Notes under the pieces: model-generated
What the model saw: only the letters and a program-made list of their open reading frames with translations
Told to the model about the DNA's origin: nothing
The model's database searches: none
Made by a program: the position numbers and the translations under genes
Assembly (NCBI GenBank): GCA_016617785.1
Contig: JADILM010000010.1
Span: 930,001 to 994,000 of the forward strand
Direction: 5' to 3'
Source of the DNA: Sporobolomyces roseus
Taxonomy: Eukaryota > Basidiomycota > Microbotryomycetes > Sporidiobolales > Sporidiobolaceae
Length of the DNA stretch: 64,000 nt
Shown here: piece by piece, positions 23,301 to 36,323 of the stretch
How positions within the stretch are numbered: the stretch's first letter is position 1
Layout: each line of letters begins with the position of its first letter

Positions 23301-23837
23301 CTAGAGACTCCTCCCTCGACTTCTTCGAGTCCTCTTCGAACCTCCCCTAAATCCCCTTCGATCCCTCCCAAACTCGCAGCTTGTAATAATAAACTTCCAT
23401 GATGTTTCGTAATCTATCCCCTCATCTCACAACCTCGTCAGCTCTTCTCGCAACTCGCTTAAAAATGGAGGAGATACTCACTTCTCCTTTGAGTTGTCGG
23501 TTCAAATCTTCTACTCCGAAATTCAATCTAGCTAATGCGGCACTCACATCCCCTCCTCCTCCCGCTGCCCCGTTCCCTATCAAACCTTTCATGAATCCCC
23601 CTCCCCCTCCTGCTGCTCCTGTTGACGAGGCTTCATCGCTTGAGGAAGTTGGAGGATAATCTTCACCTTTCAATACAGCGTGCGCGAAAGAATCTGCTTG
23701 GAATGTTGGGTGTAAGAAAGTCGCGTATTCTATAGCTCATACGAGGGATTAGTGAGGGAATGAGAAGAAGGGAGAAAAGAGGAAGGGGACAAACGAATAG
23801 TCGGATCAGATGGGGCAGAATTCGTCAGGGCTGGCAT
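20334..23837 (-). CDS. COG5: Conserved oligomeric Golgi complex subunit 5
   Basis: COG is a vesicle tether for retrograde traffic within the Golgi; Cog5 belongs to its lobe B. About a dozen exons read: near the N-terminus YATFLHPTFQADSFAHAVL (the Cog5 hallmark FLxPxFD-like motif), LARLNFGVEDLNRQLKGE, a helical block ending ENNLGSVELARERVVEEM, LQTSYNLSVLPSLVDSLVED, LWNSTMWNRLENLIDDMGNI, VLDNKPSVFWTSLAQAFE, PRLLRLFQEFFSKIAVHTDT, DRALQDHTESVREILRPTID, LDLARFTVQTFLLHASIVQP and a charged C-terminus ending VLERTQ. A Gly-rich insertion sits at 23530-23640. I chose ATG 23837 (MPALTNSAPSDPTI) because frames further upstream lack an in-frame ATG; an additional exon starting at ATG 24159 ([12 protein letters not shown]) cannot be excluded but would overlap the ABC gene start. 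It lies next to VPS74, another Golgi retention factor. Confidence 0.85.
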
Positions 23838-24131
23838 AGCTACACTTTGTGCACTAGCTCCAAATAAGGTCTGATCTTGTCTAGAGGTATTGGGAGTGCT
23901 TGTAGAGTGAGAAGGGGGAGTATGAGGGACAGGTTGGTTGATGAGAGTTGGAGGAGAGAGATAAGAGCGAAGTTCAATCGAGCTTTGCACGGGTAGCTCT
24001 TTCAAGGTGCCTGAGTAGTTCTAGAGGTACACTGAGAGTGTTTGGTAAGGGTTTAGAGTGAGATGTCGTAACGTAAGAAACTTCTCTCTGATCCGAACCT
24101 CTCACTTTCTCAACCCCAAGTCTGTCCGAGA

Positions 24132-27100
24132 ATGGGTCGAGTAATCCTTGTAAGCTCATTCTATTACTCCCTGCTTTGAATCGCGCTAACTCTTTCTCGA
24201 ATTGACAGGATTTCCCTCCCTACAAATTACTCTTCTTAACCTCCCTGATCCCGCTCTCCTACCTCCTCCTAACCTACCTCCTTCCACGCCTAGCTCAACT
24301 CCTTCTTCCCTCTCGATGGATTCGATCAGTCAAGGATGTCACTTCTTCTCCAGCTGATTTCGTCGATCCTTCTTCGGGATCGAGAGATCAACGAGAGAAT
24401 CAGAGTGAGGGAAGGGATAGGAGGTTATGGATATTGATCACAATAGGAGGAATAGAGGCTGTTGGGTGGGGAGCTGCAGCTGTTTGGAAAGCGATTGAAT
24501 TCGGGAGAGACGGCAAAAGACAAGAATGGGGATTGGTCGTTGGATTGACACTCGTCGCATTGGGTTGGGTGAGCGCTATTCCTACACGATCTCTATTAAG
24601 GTATGCTCACGAATCTGAGATGGGATAGGCGTTATCCTCGTTGTTATTACTCGAGAAACGAAACACTTCTGCACCACTCTCTCACTTCAACTTTTACCTC
24701 CTTCACCTAGTCTTCATTTCATTCCACTTCATCTCCCTCTCCCTCCACCGTCCCCACGACCTCCTCAACCTCGACACGGTCCTCACCTCTCTACACACCC
24801 TCTCCGTTTTCACTCTCCTAACCGTCACTCTGCGAATGCCTCTCAGCTCCTCCCCTTCTTCTCATGTCCGCCTTCCCACCTCCGACACTCTACCCGCAGA
24901 AGCAGAAGAAGAAGAAGAGGACTCAGAAGCTCCATCAATGGATTCGAAAGATCGAGTTTCTCTCCCATCTCCCGAACCACAAGTCACGTTGTTTCAATGG
25001 GTCGTGTTTAGTTGGATTGGACCCTTGATCGCTTTAGGAAAGAGCAAGAAGTTGGGATACAGGGACGTGTGGAAATTACCGTTTGAGATGAGTTCGGAAG
25101 GGATCAGGGTCACGAGTCCTGGTAAAAGGTCAGTCTACTTTCTCTCTCTGATCAGCTCAATCTGGGAGAAGGGGGCACTGATTAGTTGTATGGCGTGTAG
25201 GTTCAAAAGATTGATCCCACAAATCTTCTTCAACAATTCACAAGACTTGATCTTATCCCTCGTACTCGGTCTAATCTCTTCATTCCTCTGTACGTCTCCT
25301 TATCCCCTTCTCCCTTGCCTCACACACCAACAACTTCCTCTATCCAGCTTATCTCTCCCCCTACTTCCTAAAACAAATCCTCCAATCCCTGACCCCCGCC
25401 TCTCCTTCGCAACCTTATGATCCCTCCCTCCGACGTTCCGCATACATTTATGGACTCCTAGCCTTCGTCGCCCAAATCTTACGGGCCGAAGTTGACCTCC
25501 AACAGTTATGGCATGAGAGGAGAGCGATTATTAGGTGTAGGAGTCAATTGATGGCGGATGTTTATGAGAAAGCTTTGAGGAGGAGGGATCCATCTGGTGC
25601 GGTTGGAGAGGATAGTGATAAACTCGACAAGGACAAGGACAAGGACGGGAAGAAGGGAGGGGATGGGAAGAAGAAGAAGAAGGTTCAGGAGGGGAGGGGG
25701 AGTAGTTCGACGGGGAAAATCGTTAGTCTCATGTCTGGAGATGCGAATAAGTGAGTCGATGAATTCCCCCTTTACATCTCTTGTTGTATCGACGCTGATG
25801 TAGAGGGACGTGATCGATCACTAGGGTCGCTATGCAGCTGATGAGTCTGAGCTCGATTGTTGCGGCTCCTTTCGAATTAATCATCGCGATCGCTTTTCTC
25901 TACCAGTGCGCTCCTCTCCCTTATCTTCCCTCTGATTTTTTCAAACTGACTAACCCGCCATCCCCTAGATTGCTTGGCTGGACTTGTATTGCCGGTTTAT
26001 CCGTACTCGCCATTTCCTTACCCGTCAATAATCTCCTCGTAACTCGTCGAATCGGCGTACGTCACTAGTCTCCTAGTTCATCAGCTCTATCCCTGGATTC
26101 AGCTGATCTCAAAATCGTAGCGTAGATTCATCGGTCAATGTTGTCTGCCCGTGACAGTCGAATGGAGGTCATAAATGAATTATTCAACGGTACGCTTTCT
26201 CAACCTTCATCAGCCGTGACAATCGCTGATCCAGGGTAAGAGGTGTACAGCTATTCGGTTCGTCAAGTATAGTGCGGATGAGAGTAACTGGTTGAGAAGA
26301 GTTGGGGAGAAGAGGGATACGGAAATGAATTGGTTGTACAAAACTAGGATTAACAATCTCGTACGTCTCTATCTCGCTTCATCAATCATTCAGTAATGTG
26401 GTCTTGATGAAACGGATGCAATCGTGTGCAGCTGATCAACATTGTCTGGAACTTTACACCCGTACGTTTTTCCGCTTTCCTGCGTCCTCCTCTTCGTGCG
26501 AGACTGACTTCCGGATACCTCCCACAGGATCTCGTACGCTCATTATGACTCCAAGCCCTCACTGCAAAGCTGACCAAGTTTGTCGGTCGTGATCGACGCA
26601 CAGGTCATGCTGATTTCGTTCGCTTGTTTCACTCTGATCGTCGGTAAACCCTTGACGGTTCCTATCGCCTTCACCTCCCTCGCTCTCTTCGCACTCGTTC
26701 GATCACCTATGGCAGTCCTCCCCATGTCGATCACTCAACTCCTTCAAAGTGAGCTCTTGCCTGTCTCCAACTCTCTCGGATGGAGACCCTAACTGATTAG
26801 AGCTTCTTCGCAGCTTATGTATCGATTCAACGACTCGAACAATTCTTCGAGGAACCTGAAGTGGATAGTTGGGTATCGGCACTACAGGAAGAAGGAGCCG
26901 TTTCAACGACGAATCAATTCGAGGATATCGGAATCAGTGGAGGTACATTCAAGTACAGCGAGGAAGCTACCTCAAAAAGCGATTCGAAGAAGGCACAAGA
27001 TTCAGAAGCGAACGGTGGAGAGGTGGAAACGGTTGAACCTGAATTCGAGTTGAGGGATATCGACGTCTCGTTTCCTACTGGCAAATTGTCTCTCGTTGCC

Positions 27101-30100
27101 GGTGCTACTGGATCCGGGAAATCTTCCTTATTCCTCGCTCTACTCGGAGGTGAGCCTTCTGTCTCTCATTCGTCTCCTTATCTACGAACTGATGTTGGGG
27201 GGCGAACTTCTCACAGAAATGACTTGTCTCTCTGGAGAGATTCACCTTCGAAAAGGAACTCCCGGATTGAACCTCGATTCCTCGACTGGTCTCTATGACG
27301 GAGTTGCTTATGCTGCTCAACTCCCTTGGCTTCAACACGCTTCGATCAGAAACGTCAGTCTCGTTTTCCTCCCTCAGCAGAGTCATGATCGCTGATGAGG
27401 GACGCGAATGACAGAACATCCTCTTCGGATCGACTTACGAGAAGGACAGGTATGAAGCTACGATCGAAGCTTGCGCTTTAAAACCGGATCTCGACATGTT
27501 TGACGCGAGGGATGAAACTGGTGAGCTTTCTCTCGTACTTTCCAGCTCAACGTCGCGGCTGGAGCTGATTGTACACCTTTGTATCACAGAGATCGGAGAG
27601 AGAGGTATCTCGTATGTTCAGTTTCTTTTACGAGCGAGTTATACACGAACTTGCTGACTTGACTTCGAAACTTCGCTTGTTCAGACTCTCCGGTGGTCAG
27701 AAAGGTGAGCTGGACTCTCGCTCTGCGCGTACAGCTCATTGGTACTGATATCATCTACTCATAGCTCGTGTTGCTCTCGCACGTGCCGTCTACTCTAGAG
27801 CAAAGGTAAGCGCTTCTCTGCTCTTCGTGATCATTGTCTTTCCCTGACAGTACCTCAACTTCACAGACCGTTCTACTCGATGATCCTCTCTCTGCTGTCG
27901 ATTCTCACACCGCTCGCCACCTCTACCGAAAGTGCTTGAAAGGACCTCTCTTGGCGAATCGCACAGTCGTGAGTAGCTCGTCTCCGTCGGTCTTGTTCGA
28001 TGCACCCGACTGATTCGGTGTTTGCGACTTTCAGATCCTCGTCACCCACCACATCTCGCTATGTCTACCCGGAGCAGAGTACTTTGTCAGTCTCTCTGAA
28101 GGTCGAATCGAGAAACAAGGTCTAGTTGCCGACATGGATCAGTCCGAGCTCCAAATGGAATTGATCGAGGAAGATGAAGTAGCTGAGAAAGTTGAAGTAG
28201 TGGACGAGAACGAGAAGAAGGGACTAGTCGATCCCTCCGACCCAAAGGAGATCGAACATGCAGCTTCGAAAGCTCTCTCACCTACTACGAACGATACTCC
28301 TGGAGGAACGTCGAGCTCAACGAGGGCGCCGTCTCCTGCTAACGTGCCAGATGCGTCGACCAAGGGCAAACTCGTCGAGGAAGAACAGAGGCAGACCGGC
28401 AGAGTCAAATTCTCAGTGTACTCGCTTTACCTTCGTTCAGCCGGATACACGACTTGGCTTCTCATCCTTCTACTCATTCTCGCTGGTCGAGTCTTCCGAG
28501 TAGCAGATCGATGGTGAGTCGTCCAGTCGTCTTTCGCAGATTGGAGACCATGAATTGAGCTGACTTTCGTCTATTCTTCTCTTCAGGTGGTTCCGAATTT
28601 GGGGAGAATCGTACCATCTGTCCGATTCTTTCTTCTTCCGACTCTTCCTCCAGCAGCAACACCAACTCTCCCTCACTTCTTTCGACGCTGCTCCTCTCGA
28701 CACTCTCAACGCACCTCAATTCCCCTCGGCTTCCGACTCAGTATCGTTCTATCTTATCGGTTACGGCATCATCTGCTTGATCAATTTGGCAGTGTTGATC
28801 TTTGGTATTTTGGTCGCCTTTGGAGGGTCGTTCAAAGCTTCAAGAGTTCTCTTTACCGATTCTCTCACTCGAGTCGTTCATGCACCATTCCGTCACTTTG
28901 ATGCGACTCCAGTTGGTCGCATCCTTAGTCGCTACTCGTAAATTCCCATTCTTGCTTCTCCGATTCTCTCAACTAACGATCCTTCCCCTCGAACAGGCAA
29001 GATATCGCCACCATCGATGGATCGCTCATGGACCAAATCCGAATCTGTCTCACACACGCCCTCTCGTTCATCGTTCAAATGTCCGTTATCGTCGTCGTCT
29101 CGCCTTACTTCATACCTCCTGCGATTCTCATTATTTCTGCTTATGTCTACTACTCTCTGACGGTGAGTTGTTCACCTCCTCTCTTGTTCCAGAGCGTCAC
29201 TCATTCTCTCCCTCACTACAGTACGTCAAAACGAGCCGGGATCTTCGACGTCTTGAATCAGTCGCTCGTTCGCCAATCTTCTCGAAATTCGGAGAGACTC
29301 TACATGGAATCGTCACCTGTCGAGCCTTCGGTTCTGAACGTCGATTCTTGGGGGAACTGTTCGAGTCAGTGGACAAGATGTTGGCCTGCGCGTACGCAAA
29401 CGCTTTGACGAACCGATACCTCCTCTTCCGATTCGACAGTGAGTCTATCTCTTGATTCGCATTTACTGAGTGAAGACTGATCAGGTTTCTTGATAGGTCT
29501 CGGAGCTCTCGCCGTTATTATCACTACTTATCTCGCTCTCACCGCCGGTGCTTCTCCTGGATTGGCAGCTCTCGCTATCACTTCGGCGCAAGCTCTCGTG
29601 TACGCTCTCTCCCAAGTCTCTCTCAGCGTAGCTCTTTGCTAAGCATATTCTCGTCTGTGCAGTCAATCGGTTTACTGGCTTGTAAGTTTTCCTTTCCTCC
29701 TGTCCTTCTTCGAAACGCTGGCTGACCTTCGATCTTGTTCCACGCTAATCAGTGTCGATTCGTAAGCTACTCTTTCTCAAGTTCTCGTAGCAAGCTGGTG
29801 CTGATCTTGATCTCGTAACAGACGAGTCAACTCGAAGTCGATCTGAACGCTGTCGAGCGAGTGACTGATCTCCTTTCAACTCCTCAAGAGCCACCTCAGA
29901 TCATCGAAGGCAAGCGACCCCCTGCAAACTGGGTGAGCGATGTTGGAGGGATCTCTATCGAGAATCTAACAATCCGCTACGCTCCCAATCTTCCCGCTGT
30001 CATCAAGTCACTCTCGGTCGAATTCGCACCACGTTCGAAGATCGGGCTCGTTGGTCGCACAGGGAGCGGCAAATCGACATTCGCTACGAGTCTTCTGCGC

Positions 30101-30927
30101 TTCGTAGAACCCTCAGAGGGCAAGATCGTCATCGACGGGATCGACGTCTGCTCAATCGGACTTCACGACCTTCGGAAGGCTGTCTGTCTCATTCCTCAAG
30201 AAGCTGTACTCTTCGCTGGAACAGTCCGGTCCAACCTCGACCCGTTCAATCAGCATACAGAGGCAGACTGTATCGATGTGCTCGAGCGAGTTGGTCTCTC
30301 TTCCGCCTCCTCAACTTCGGCCACTCCCTCTGCTGGACCTTCGCGGCCCGAGTCGCCATCTCCTGAAGCCAATTCAGAGGACACGACGGTTGTCAATAAG
30401 GTCGTCAGCAATGGTCGTTTGAGCGTCAACCTCGCGACTCCCGTTAGTGCTGGAGGTCACAACTTCTCGGTGCGCTCTTTCCCCTCGTTCTCATTGGATC
30501 TTGAGCTCATTTCTCGATCGTAACAGGCTGGACAACGTCAACTTCTTGCTCTCGCGCGTGCACTCTTACGTCGTAGTCGAGTCATTATCATGGATGAGTC
30601 AACAGCATCTGTCGATTTCGAAACTGATGAAAAGGTTAGTCTCTGCTCCGCTGAAGCGATCTCATTTGCTGATTTGATCCCTCTCAATAGATTCAACACA
30701 CGATTCGAGAAGGGTTCGCCGATTCGCTAGTCATCACTATCGCTCATCGTTTACGAAGTATCATCGACTACGACAAGATTCTCGTTCTCGACAAGGGAGA
30801 GTTGGCAGAGTTTGACACTCCTACCCAGCTTCTCAAGAACAAAGATGGTATCTTCCGAGCCATGTGCGAGAAGGCTGCGGATTGGGCAGAGTTGAAAGCG
30901 ATGGCTGGATTGGAGGAGAATGAGTAG
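24132..30927 (+). CDS. ABCC/MRP-type full ABC transporter
   Basis: This is a full-length exporter with two membrane domains and two ATP-binding domains, of the MRP/YCF1-like class that moves conjugates and drugs, often across the vacuolar membrane. A probable first exon (MGRVIL, 24132-24149) joins [20 protein letters not shown], starting an N-terminal TMD0-like region, then TMD1 from about 25230. NBD1 has Walker [10 protein letters not shown], signature [15 protein letters not shown] and Walker [16 protein letters not shown]. An acidic linker with Asp/Glu and Ser runs at about 28130-28380. TMD2 follows ([20 protein letters not shown]). NBD2 has Walker [28 protein letters not shown] and [17 protein letters not shown], then [20 protein letters not shown]. 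The end is GLEENE at TAG 30925-30927. More than 15 introns, about 1500 aa. NBD1 keeps the canonical signature, and the NBD2 signature FSAGQ is usual for this class. The substrate is unknown. Confidence 0.9.
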
Positions 30928-31157
30928 AAAAGACACTGTTGATATTGATCGTTTCGCAATCTCTTCGCAATGCACCTAACTGTAGATAGCATTCGCTCGT
31001 ATTTGTGCTGCGAGATAGCGACTCGCTCGAGGATGTCAGTAGCGAAAGATACAGAATATATTCACAGATAGTGTCCCTGAATTGCGTAAGAATAACAGAT
31101 CTTAACTCAAGGCCCTCGTTAGACCTACATAGACACAACACTAAGACTCTAATGACG

Positions 31158-33761
31158 CTAAGAGAGAACATGCCAAAGTTTTTGCCAGAATCCTTTGGGC
31201 TCGATTTCTTCACTTTCGTCGTTGCTGTCGGACGATAAAAGTCAGCTCCCTCTCATTCCTGATTGAGATTAGAGCAAGGTCACTCACTCTCGACTACCTG
31301 AGAAGAAGTCGATAGCGGGAAGGGGGACGAATGAACAGCCGAGATACAATCGAGCTGAGACGTAAACTCCAATGAAAAGGATACTGCTCAAATAGGGAGA
31401 TTTAGCGGTCTCGAAGTTGGAACGAGAAAGGAGTTTTGAACGTACACAAGCAAGTAACGAGTGATGAATGTAGAAGTCGACCAATTCCCCTCGACGAAAA
31501 CCTCGAAACCTTGCGTCACGAGGAGGATGCAGAATCCGGTCAAAGCGTAGAATGATGCAAAAGGTTGGCAACGTCCACGGTATGGAAAGACTATCCGGTC
31601 GATGTCTTGCGCCTTGGCTCCGTAGAAGAATCGGATGTAGGTGAAGCAAATTCCTCCCCAGCTGATAATTCCTCCGACGCTGTTCCGTCACAGCTCTCGT
31701 GAGCTCTTCCTGTTCAGAGACCGATGATCTGGTATGACTTTGGGACTCACGAGCAGCAGTTTGACAGCTGTAGAGACCGGTAGAATTCGGGTCAGTAAGG
31801 AGAATTTCGAATGAGCGAAAGATCAGAGAGGACTTGCCCAAGTGAATACTTTTGCCGCGCCATCTGTTCCTGCTGACAAGAAAGCAAGAAGTCCAAAAGC
31901 GCTACTAACAACCACTGCGACCCATGGTAAACCGTATCGATTCGTCCGTCGGAGAACTCTGACATAATCGAATCGAGGTAAGCTCGAACTGCTTCGCGTT
32001 TACATCGAAGGAGTAGAAGAAGAACCCACGAAGGAGCTTGACCAGCTACTGCTAATCCGAAAAGCGAACGACTCGAAACATACTGTGAAAAAGGTGCGGG
32101 TCAAGTCAGTCCGAGTGAATCGGTGATCTTTCGAGTTGGGCTTACGAGTCCTGACGAAGCTGCTGAAGTTGCAGAGGACAGGAAGGCTGCATTTGCGATA
32201 CTAGGAAGAGCTCTGATGCCTGCTCTGTCAATCGCGATGACAAAGGGCGAAGACATGGCGGTCCCGTCTTCTCGTCCCAGAGCTTCATCGTCGTACGAAA
32301 CGAGGAGACCAATGACGAAGACTCCGGCGACTGTCAGACCGTTTGGATGAACTTAGCGCCTCGACAATGTGAATTTCAGGAGTATAAGGCTCACTTACTG
32401 TAGAAGAGAGCGATTCGAAAGAGAACTCGATGAATTGCTCGAGGTAAACTTCTTGAAGGATTCTTTGCCTCTGTCAAGGTTGATTGCAGGTACGGGTTTT
32501 GCGAGCACGTCGAGGGAGGTAAGGTGATGGAGCTGTTAGTGACAGCGACAGTCAAGTCGAAAGGAATTGATAGCTCACCTCCCGCAGCGAGCGAAACGAT
32601 TTCCGACCCGATGTAAGCGTACGCGCTCTGCGTTAGACAAGCCCAGAAAGCGCAGAAGCTTGCGAGGCTCGGAGGAGTGACCCCGAGAAAGGTGTCGTTA
32701 AAAGGACCTGGACTCGTGTAAAAATCGAAACCGATTGAATCTGTATTCGGTACTCCTCCTGTTGTGATGACGATTCCAACGATGAGTAAGACGATGATTG
32801 TGAGGATCTGCAGGAGACACAGAGATTCAGCTCGTGCTAGAAAGAAGGGGAAGGAGAAAGGCGGACCTTCACAACAGCGGCCCAATATTCCACCTCGCCG
32901 TAAACTCGTGGACCTCCCAAATTGACGACAACGACGATAACGTAGCAGATAGCGATCCATCCTGCGGGATTCACGTCCGACCAGAAAGAGACGAGGACTG
33001 CTGCAGCGCTTAATTCCGTGGGAAGAACGAGCAGCCAGTTTATGGTGTAAGTCCATCCTATCGACAGTCCGAAAGCTGGATCAACCATGCGAGTAGCGAG
33101 TGCGAGATGTCCTCCAGCAATGGGAAGATGCGAGACTATGGGAAAACAGAGTGAGTTGATTTCTTCGCCAGGAACTTGTTGCGCTACTCACTCATTTCCC
33201 CTAAACTGATCATCATGCAATAGACGAGGGTCGCCATCAAGCAGTAAGCAAGTAGTACGGCGAGCGGTCCCTTCTGTAAACTCTGGCTTGTCCCGAGAAA
33301 CAGACCCGCTGAGAAATTCGAAACGAAATCAGCAAACTCAAGCTCGTTTGCGAAATCGACAGGGACTCACTCCCGATGACTCCGCCGATTCTACCTCGTA
33401 CAGGCGCAAATCAGCCTCGTATACATCGCTCGACCAGGGTAGAGAAGCTCACGAGATCATAGCGACTACTCGTCAGAATTGCACTTTCAGCCAACGTCTC
33501 CAAATTGCGAGTGAAGGAAGAAGCGAGGAACTCACTATGCCTAGCTTTGAGTTGCCTCCTGAGCTGTGAAGGTTGCTCATCCGCGTCTGCCCAACTCTTA
33601 CCATCCACTAATCCGTCCCTTTCCTTGTCGGGAGCGAAGTCTGCATTGGAAACGCAGATTGAGGGCGAGAGAGACGAATGAGGGAGAGTCGGTAGAGGTG
33701 GATAAGCGGGTACATAAGCCGGCTTGAACCCGGCTCCTTCAGGCGGTGGACTGCTGTTCAT
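31158..33761 (-). CDS. Amino-acid permease 1 (APC superfamily, YAT type)
   Basis: This is a plasma-membrane type proton-coupled amino-acid transporter by family. ATG 33761 opens a Pro-rich cytoplasmic tail (MNSSPPPEGAGFKPAYVPAY), then TM1 with IGGVIG-x-GLFLGTSQSLQ, TM2 LLAYCLMATLVYCMMISLGE, SHLPIAGGHLALA, TM4-5 GWTYTINWLLVLPTELSAAA, VEYWAAVVKILTIIVLLIVG, the family motif YAYIGSEIVSLAAGEA, PSRSLPRAIHRVLFRIALFY, SSRSLFGLAVAGQAP, TNRYGLPWVAVVV and the closing helix pair before GFWQKLWHVLS at TAG 31160-31158. About nine exons and about 550 aa with 12 expected TM segments. It is a diverged paralogue of the permease at 37690-40486 and lies in the opposite orientation to it. The substrate cannot be told from sequence. 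Confidence 0.9.
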
Positions 33762-34090
33762 TTGCTTGAAGTGGACGAGGTTGAAGAGTTGAATGAGTGC
33801 TTCTCCCTGCTCAAAGTGGGTTCTGCGAATCTCTCCTATCCTTTCCTTCAGACTAGTGCCTTGAAGCAGTGCAGAGGGAGTGTGGAGTGAAAGGGCAAGA
33901 GGTATGTGCGTTCATCGATCGATCCACGAATTGACGAAAAAAGTTGAGAACGATTGAAAGTGCAGGTTATGAGGAGTAGCTACAATACAAAGGAAAGAGA
34001 GAGAGAGAGTCAACAAGAGTGATATGAGCAGTTGTACAACGAAAGAAGAGAGAAAGAGAGAATGCGAAAGAGAGAGTCTATACAAAACGA
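33762..34090. other. Region between permease 1 start and DUF3712 gene end
   Basis: It should hold the permease 1 promoter and the 3' UTR of the DUF3712 gene. AG-rich runs lie at about 33990-34080. No gene seen. Confidence 0.35.
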
Positions 34091-36323
34091 TCAAGCATCT
34101 TCGACTGCACCAACTCCTCCTCTTCCAACCATGAAGCTCGCTTCGATCGGGATATCCTCCAATCCAATCTCACCGAATCCACCTAATGCCAACTCGACCG
34201 CAGAGATTCCCTTCATACTAGCTTTAGTCTTTCCTCCGAAAACGATCTTGCCAACGAATCGACGAAGAACGTCGCCACGACCGGGAAGGAGGAACAGAGG
34301 AGCGTCGACGAAAGTAGCGGACACGATCGTAGTGGCGTTGTGAGTCGAGTTGGCGGGGTAGTGGATGGTTTCGGCGGGCATCGAAGCGACGGGTTTCATT
34401 CGAGCGAAAGCAGTTGCGGGTAGAGGGTTGGGAGGGTAGTCGGCTTGTTCATCGACACGTCCTCCGTGATGGCCGAGTGAGAATTGATCGTGCTCAGAAT
34501 CGAAGAGGTTGTCGTCAAAGTTGAAACGGGGAAGTTCTCCATCGTAAACGAGAACGTCGGGAAGGATTCGTTTCGCGTTGATCGCTTCTTCGAGACCTTT
34601 CGCAGCTTCAGGTAGAACGACTTCTCCTACGACTCGTCCAGAAGCGAGCAAGTCTCCCTCAGGTCCGTCTCCTCCTCCTCCACCAAGTTTGATCTTCATG
34701 TCCTCCATTCTCAAATTGTGGAAGACATCTGGGACTTCGTTCGTTCCTGGCAGTTTGAAGACAAAGGTGTAGTTGCTAGCGAGTTCGGAAACGAAGGAAG
34801 GAGGGAAAGGAGCTGAAGGATCGGGATCGGAAGCGAGAGGAGGTTCAGGTGAAGTGTCGTATCGAATCAAGACGTCGTTGTCCTTTCCAGAGAGGTAACG
34901 GGCGACGAATCGACTCAGTGCTCGAGAGAGGGGAGGCTTGACGCCAGCGGGAGCTTTGAGTAGGTTGCCAGCGGGAACGACTCGTCCCGAAACGGCGATA
35001 GGAGCGGATTTGGCGTGAAGAGGGAAAGAGAAAGGAGCGGTTGAGATACGGGCGAGGGTGACGTCGGGTGCTTCGTCATCTGAGAGAGTGTCGGTAGGAA
35101 GAGGGAGTGAGATCGAGACAGGGAGGCGGAAAGGCATTCCCCAAGCGACGGCTGGGATTCGACCCTCCTTGACTGCCTTGGCTAGAGGATCCTTCATGAG
35201 ACCTCTGATATCCATAGCGATGACAGATTGGTTCGGATGAGTAGGCGAAGGAGCTGTAAAGGCGGAGTAAGAAACGAGGTCGACGAGGGACATGGGATCT
35301 TGGGGAGGAGGGAAATCGGGAACTGTCGAGGGATGGAAAAGATTAGCTTATCTATAAGCGTGAGGGGAACAAGATGAGCTTACCGAGACCGATGATGCGC
35401 TTCTGAATACCGTCGATGCCCATGTTACCGGTAAAGTGCTTGCGATCCAAAGCGACAGAGATTGTATCGGCTACAGCGTCGACGCTGTATTCACGACTGT
35501 CCCAAACGGTTTGACCATATTGAAGGAGTGCTTGAGGTGAAGGGAACGAGACTGGAACTCGTAGGTTGAAGGCGTGCATCTTGGGAATTGGATCCGCTTT
35601 CGTTAGATACGAAAGTGGGAGGTAGAGAGGATCCATTCCTTCGACGACGATTAGCGGGTCTGACGATTCGAATTGATCTCCTCCTTCGTACATTTCGACC
35701 TTTCCAACGTTAACCGTGACTGCGTGCGCCTTCCGAACTGCCCATTTCGCAATCTTGTTCTCGATTCTCCTCAACCATTTCCCATCCTCCTTCGCTTCCC
35801 ATCCTAACGCTTTCCTCGCATCGATTCCTGCCATACCCTCAATCTCCACCACTACACCCAGTGACTCGTTTCCATCTTCGACTGGACTAACTTTAACACT
35901 CGAAGGTCCAACGAATAACATTCCACGTTCCGCCATTTCGTCCATCGACCCGTGTTTCGCTTGCTCCGATACGAGGTGACCGACCCATAAATGTAATGCT
36001 GCTGCTACGACGAGCGAGAGGATGAAGAGGAAGGCGAAGAACATGCAACAGATTGAAGCACAACTGAGGCGATTCCTTGTTGGTGGAGCAGGTACGACAC
36101 GAATTAAACCATCATCTTCTGATCCCAGTGATCCAGTAGTTTCATCTTCATCTGCATCCAAGTCGCGGCGTCCGTTTCTGAAGCGAGATTTACGAATTGT
36201 CGAGGGGGAAGAAGGAGTTGTTGATGAGTCTAGTTCAGGGGACAGGAGAGGGGCCGATTCGAGATCGCTTGGGTCTGATGCTCTAGTCTTGCCTTTCGTG
36301 TCTGCCTCCTGTGAGCTGGACAT
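34091..36323 (-). CDS. Single-pass membrane protein, DUF3712 / Tag1-like
   Basis: Two exons (36323-35384 and 35322-34091) give about 720 aa. The N-terminal ~85 residues are acidic and Ser/Thr-rich (cytoplasmic). One strong membrane segment follows (CCMFFAFLFILSLVVAAALH), then a large domain with a repeated beta-rich pattern: VKVSPVEDGNESLGVVVEIE, VTVNVGKVEMYEGG, a second module at MSLVDLVSYSAFTAPSPTHP, and a third with TIVSATFVDAPLFLLPGRGD, including NST and NAT glycosylation sites. This arrangement fits fungal DUF3712 proteins such as yeast Tag1, a vacuolar membrane protein tied to ending autophagy. Location in the vacuole is inference. It sits between two permeases and shares a 1.37-kb divergent promoter region with permease 2. 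Confidence 0.7.
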
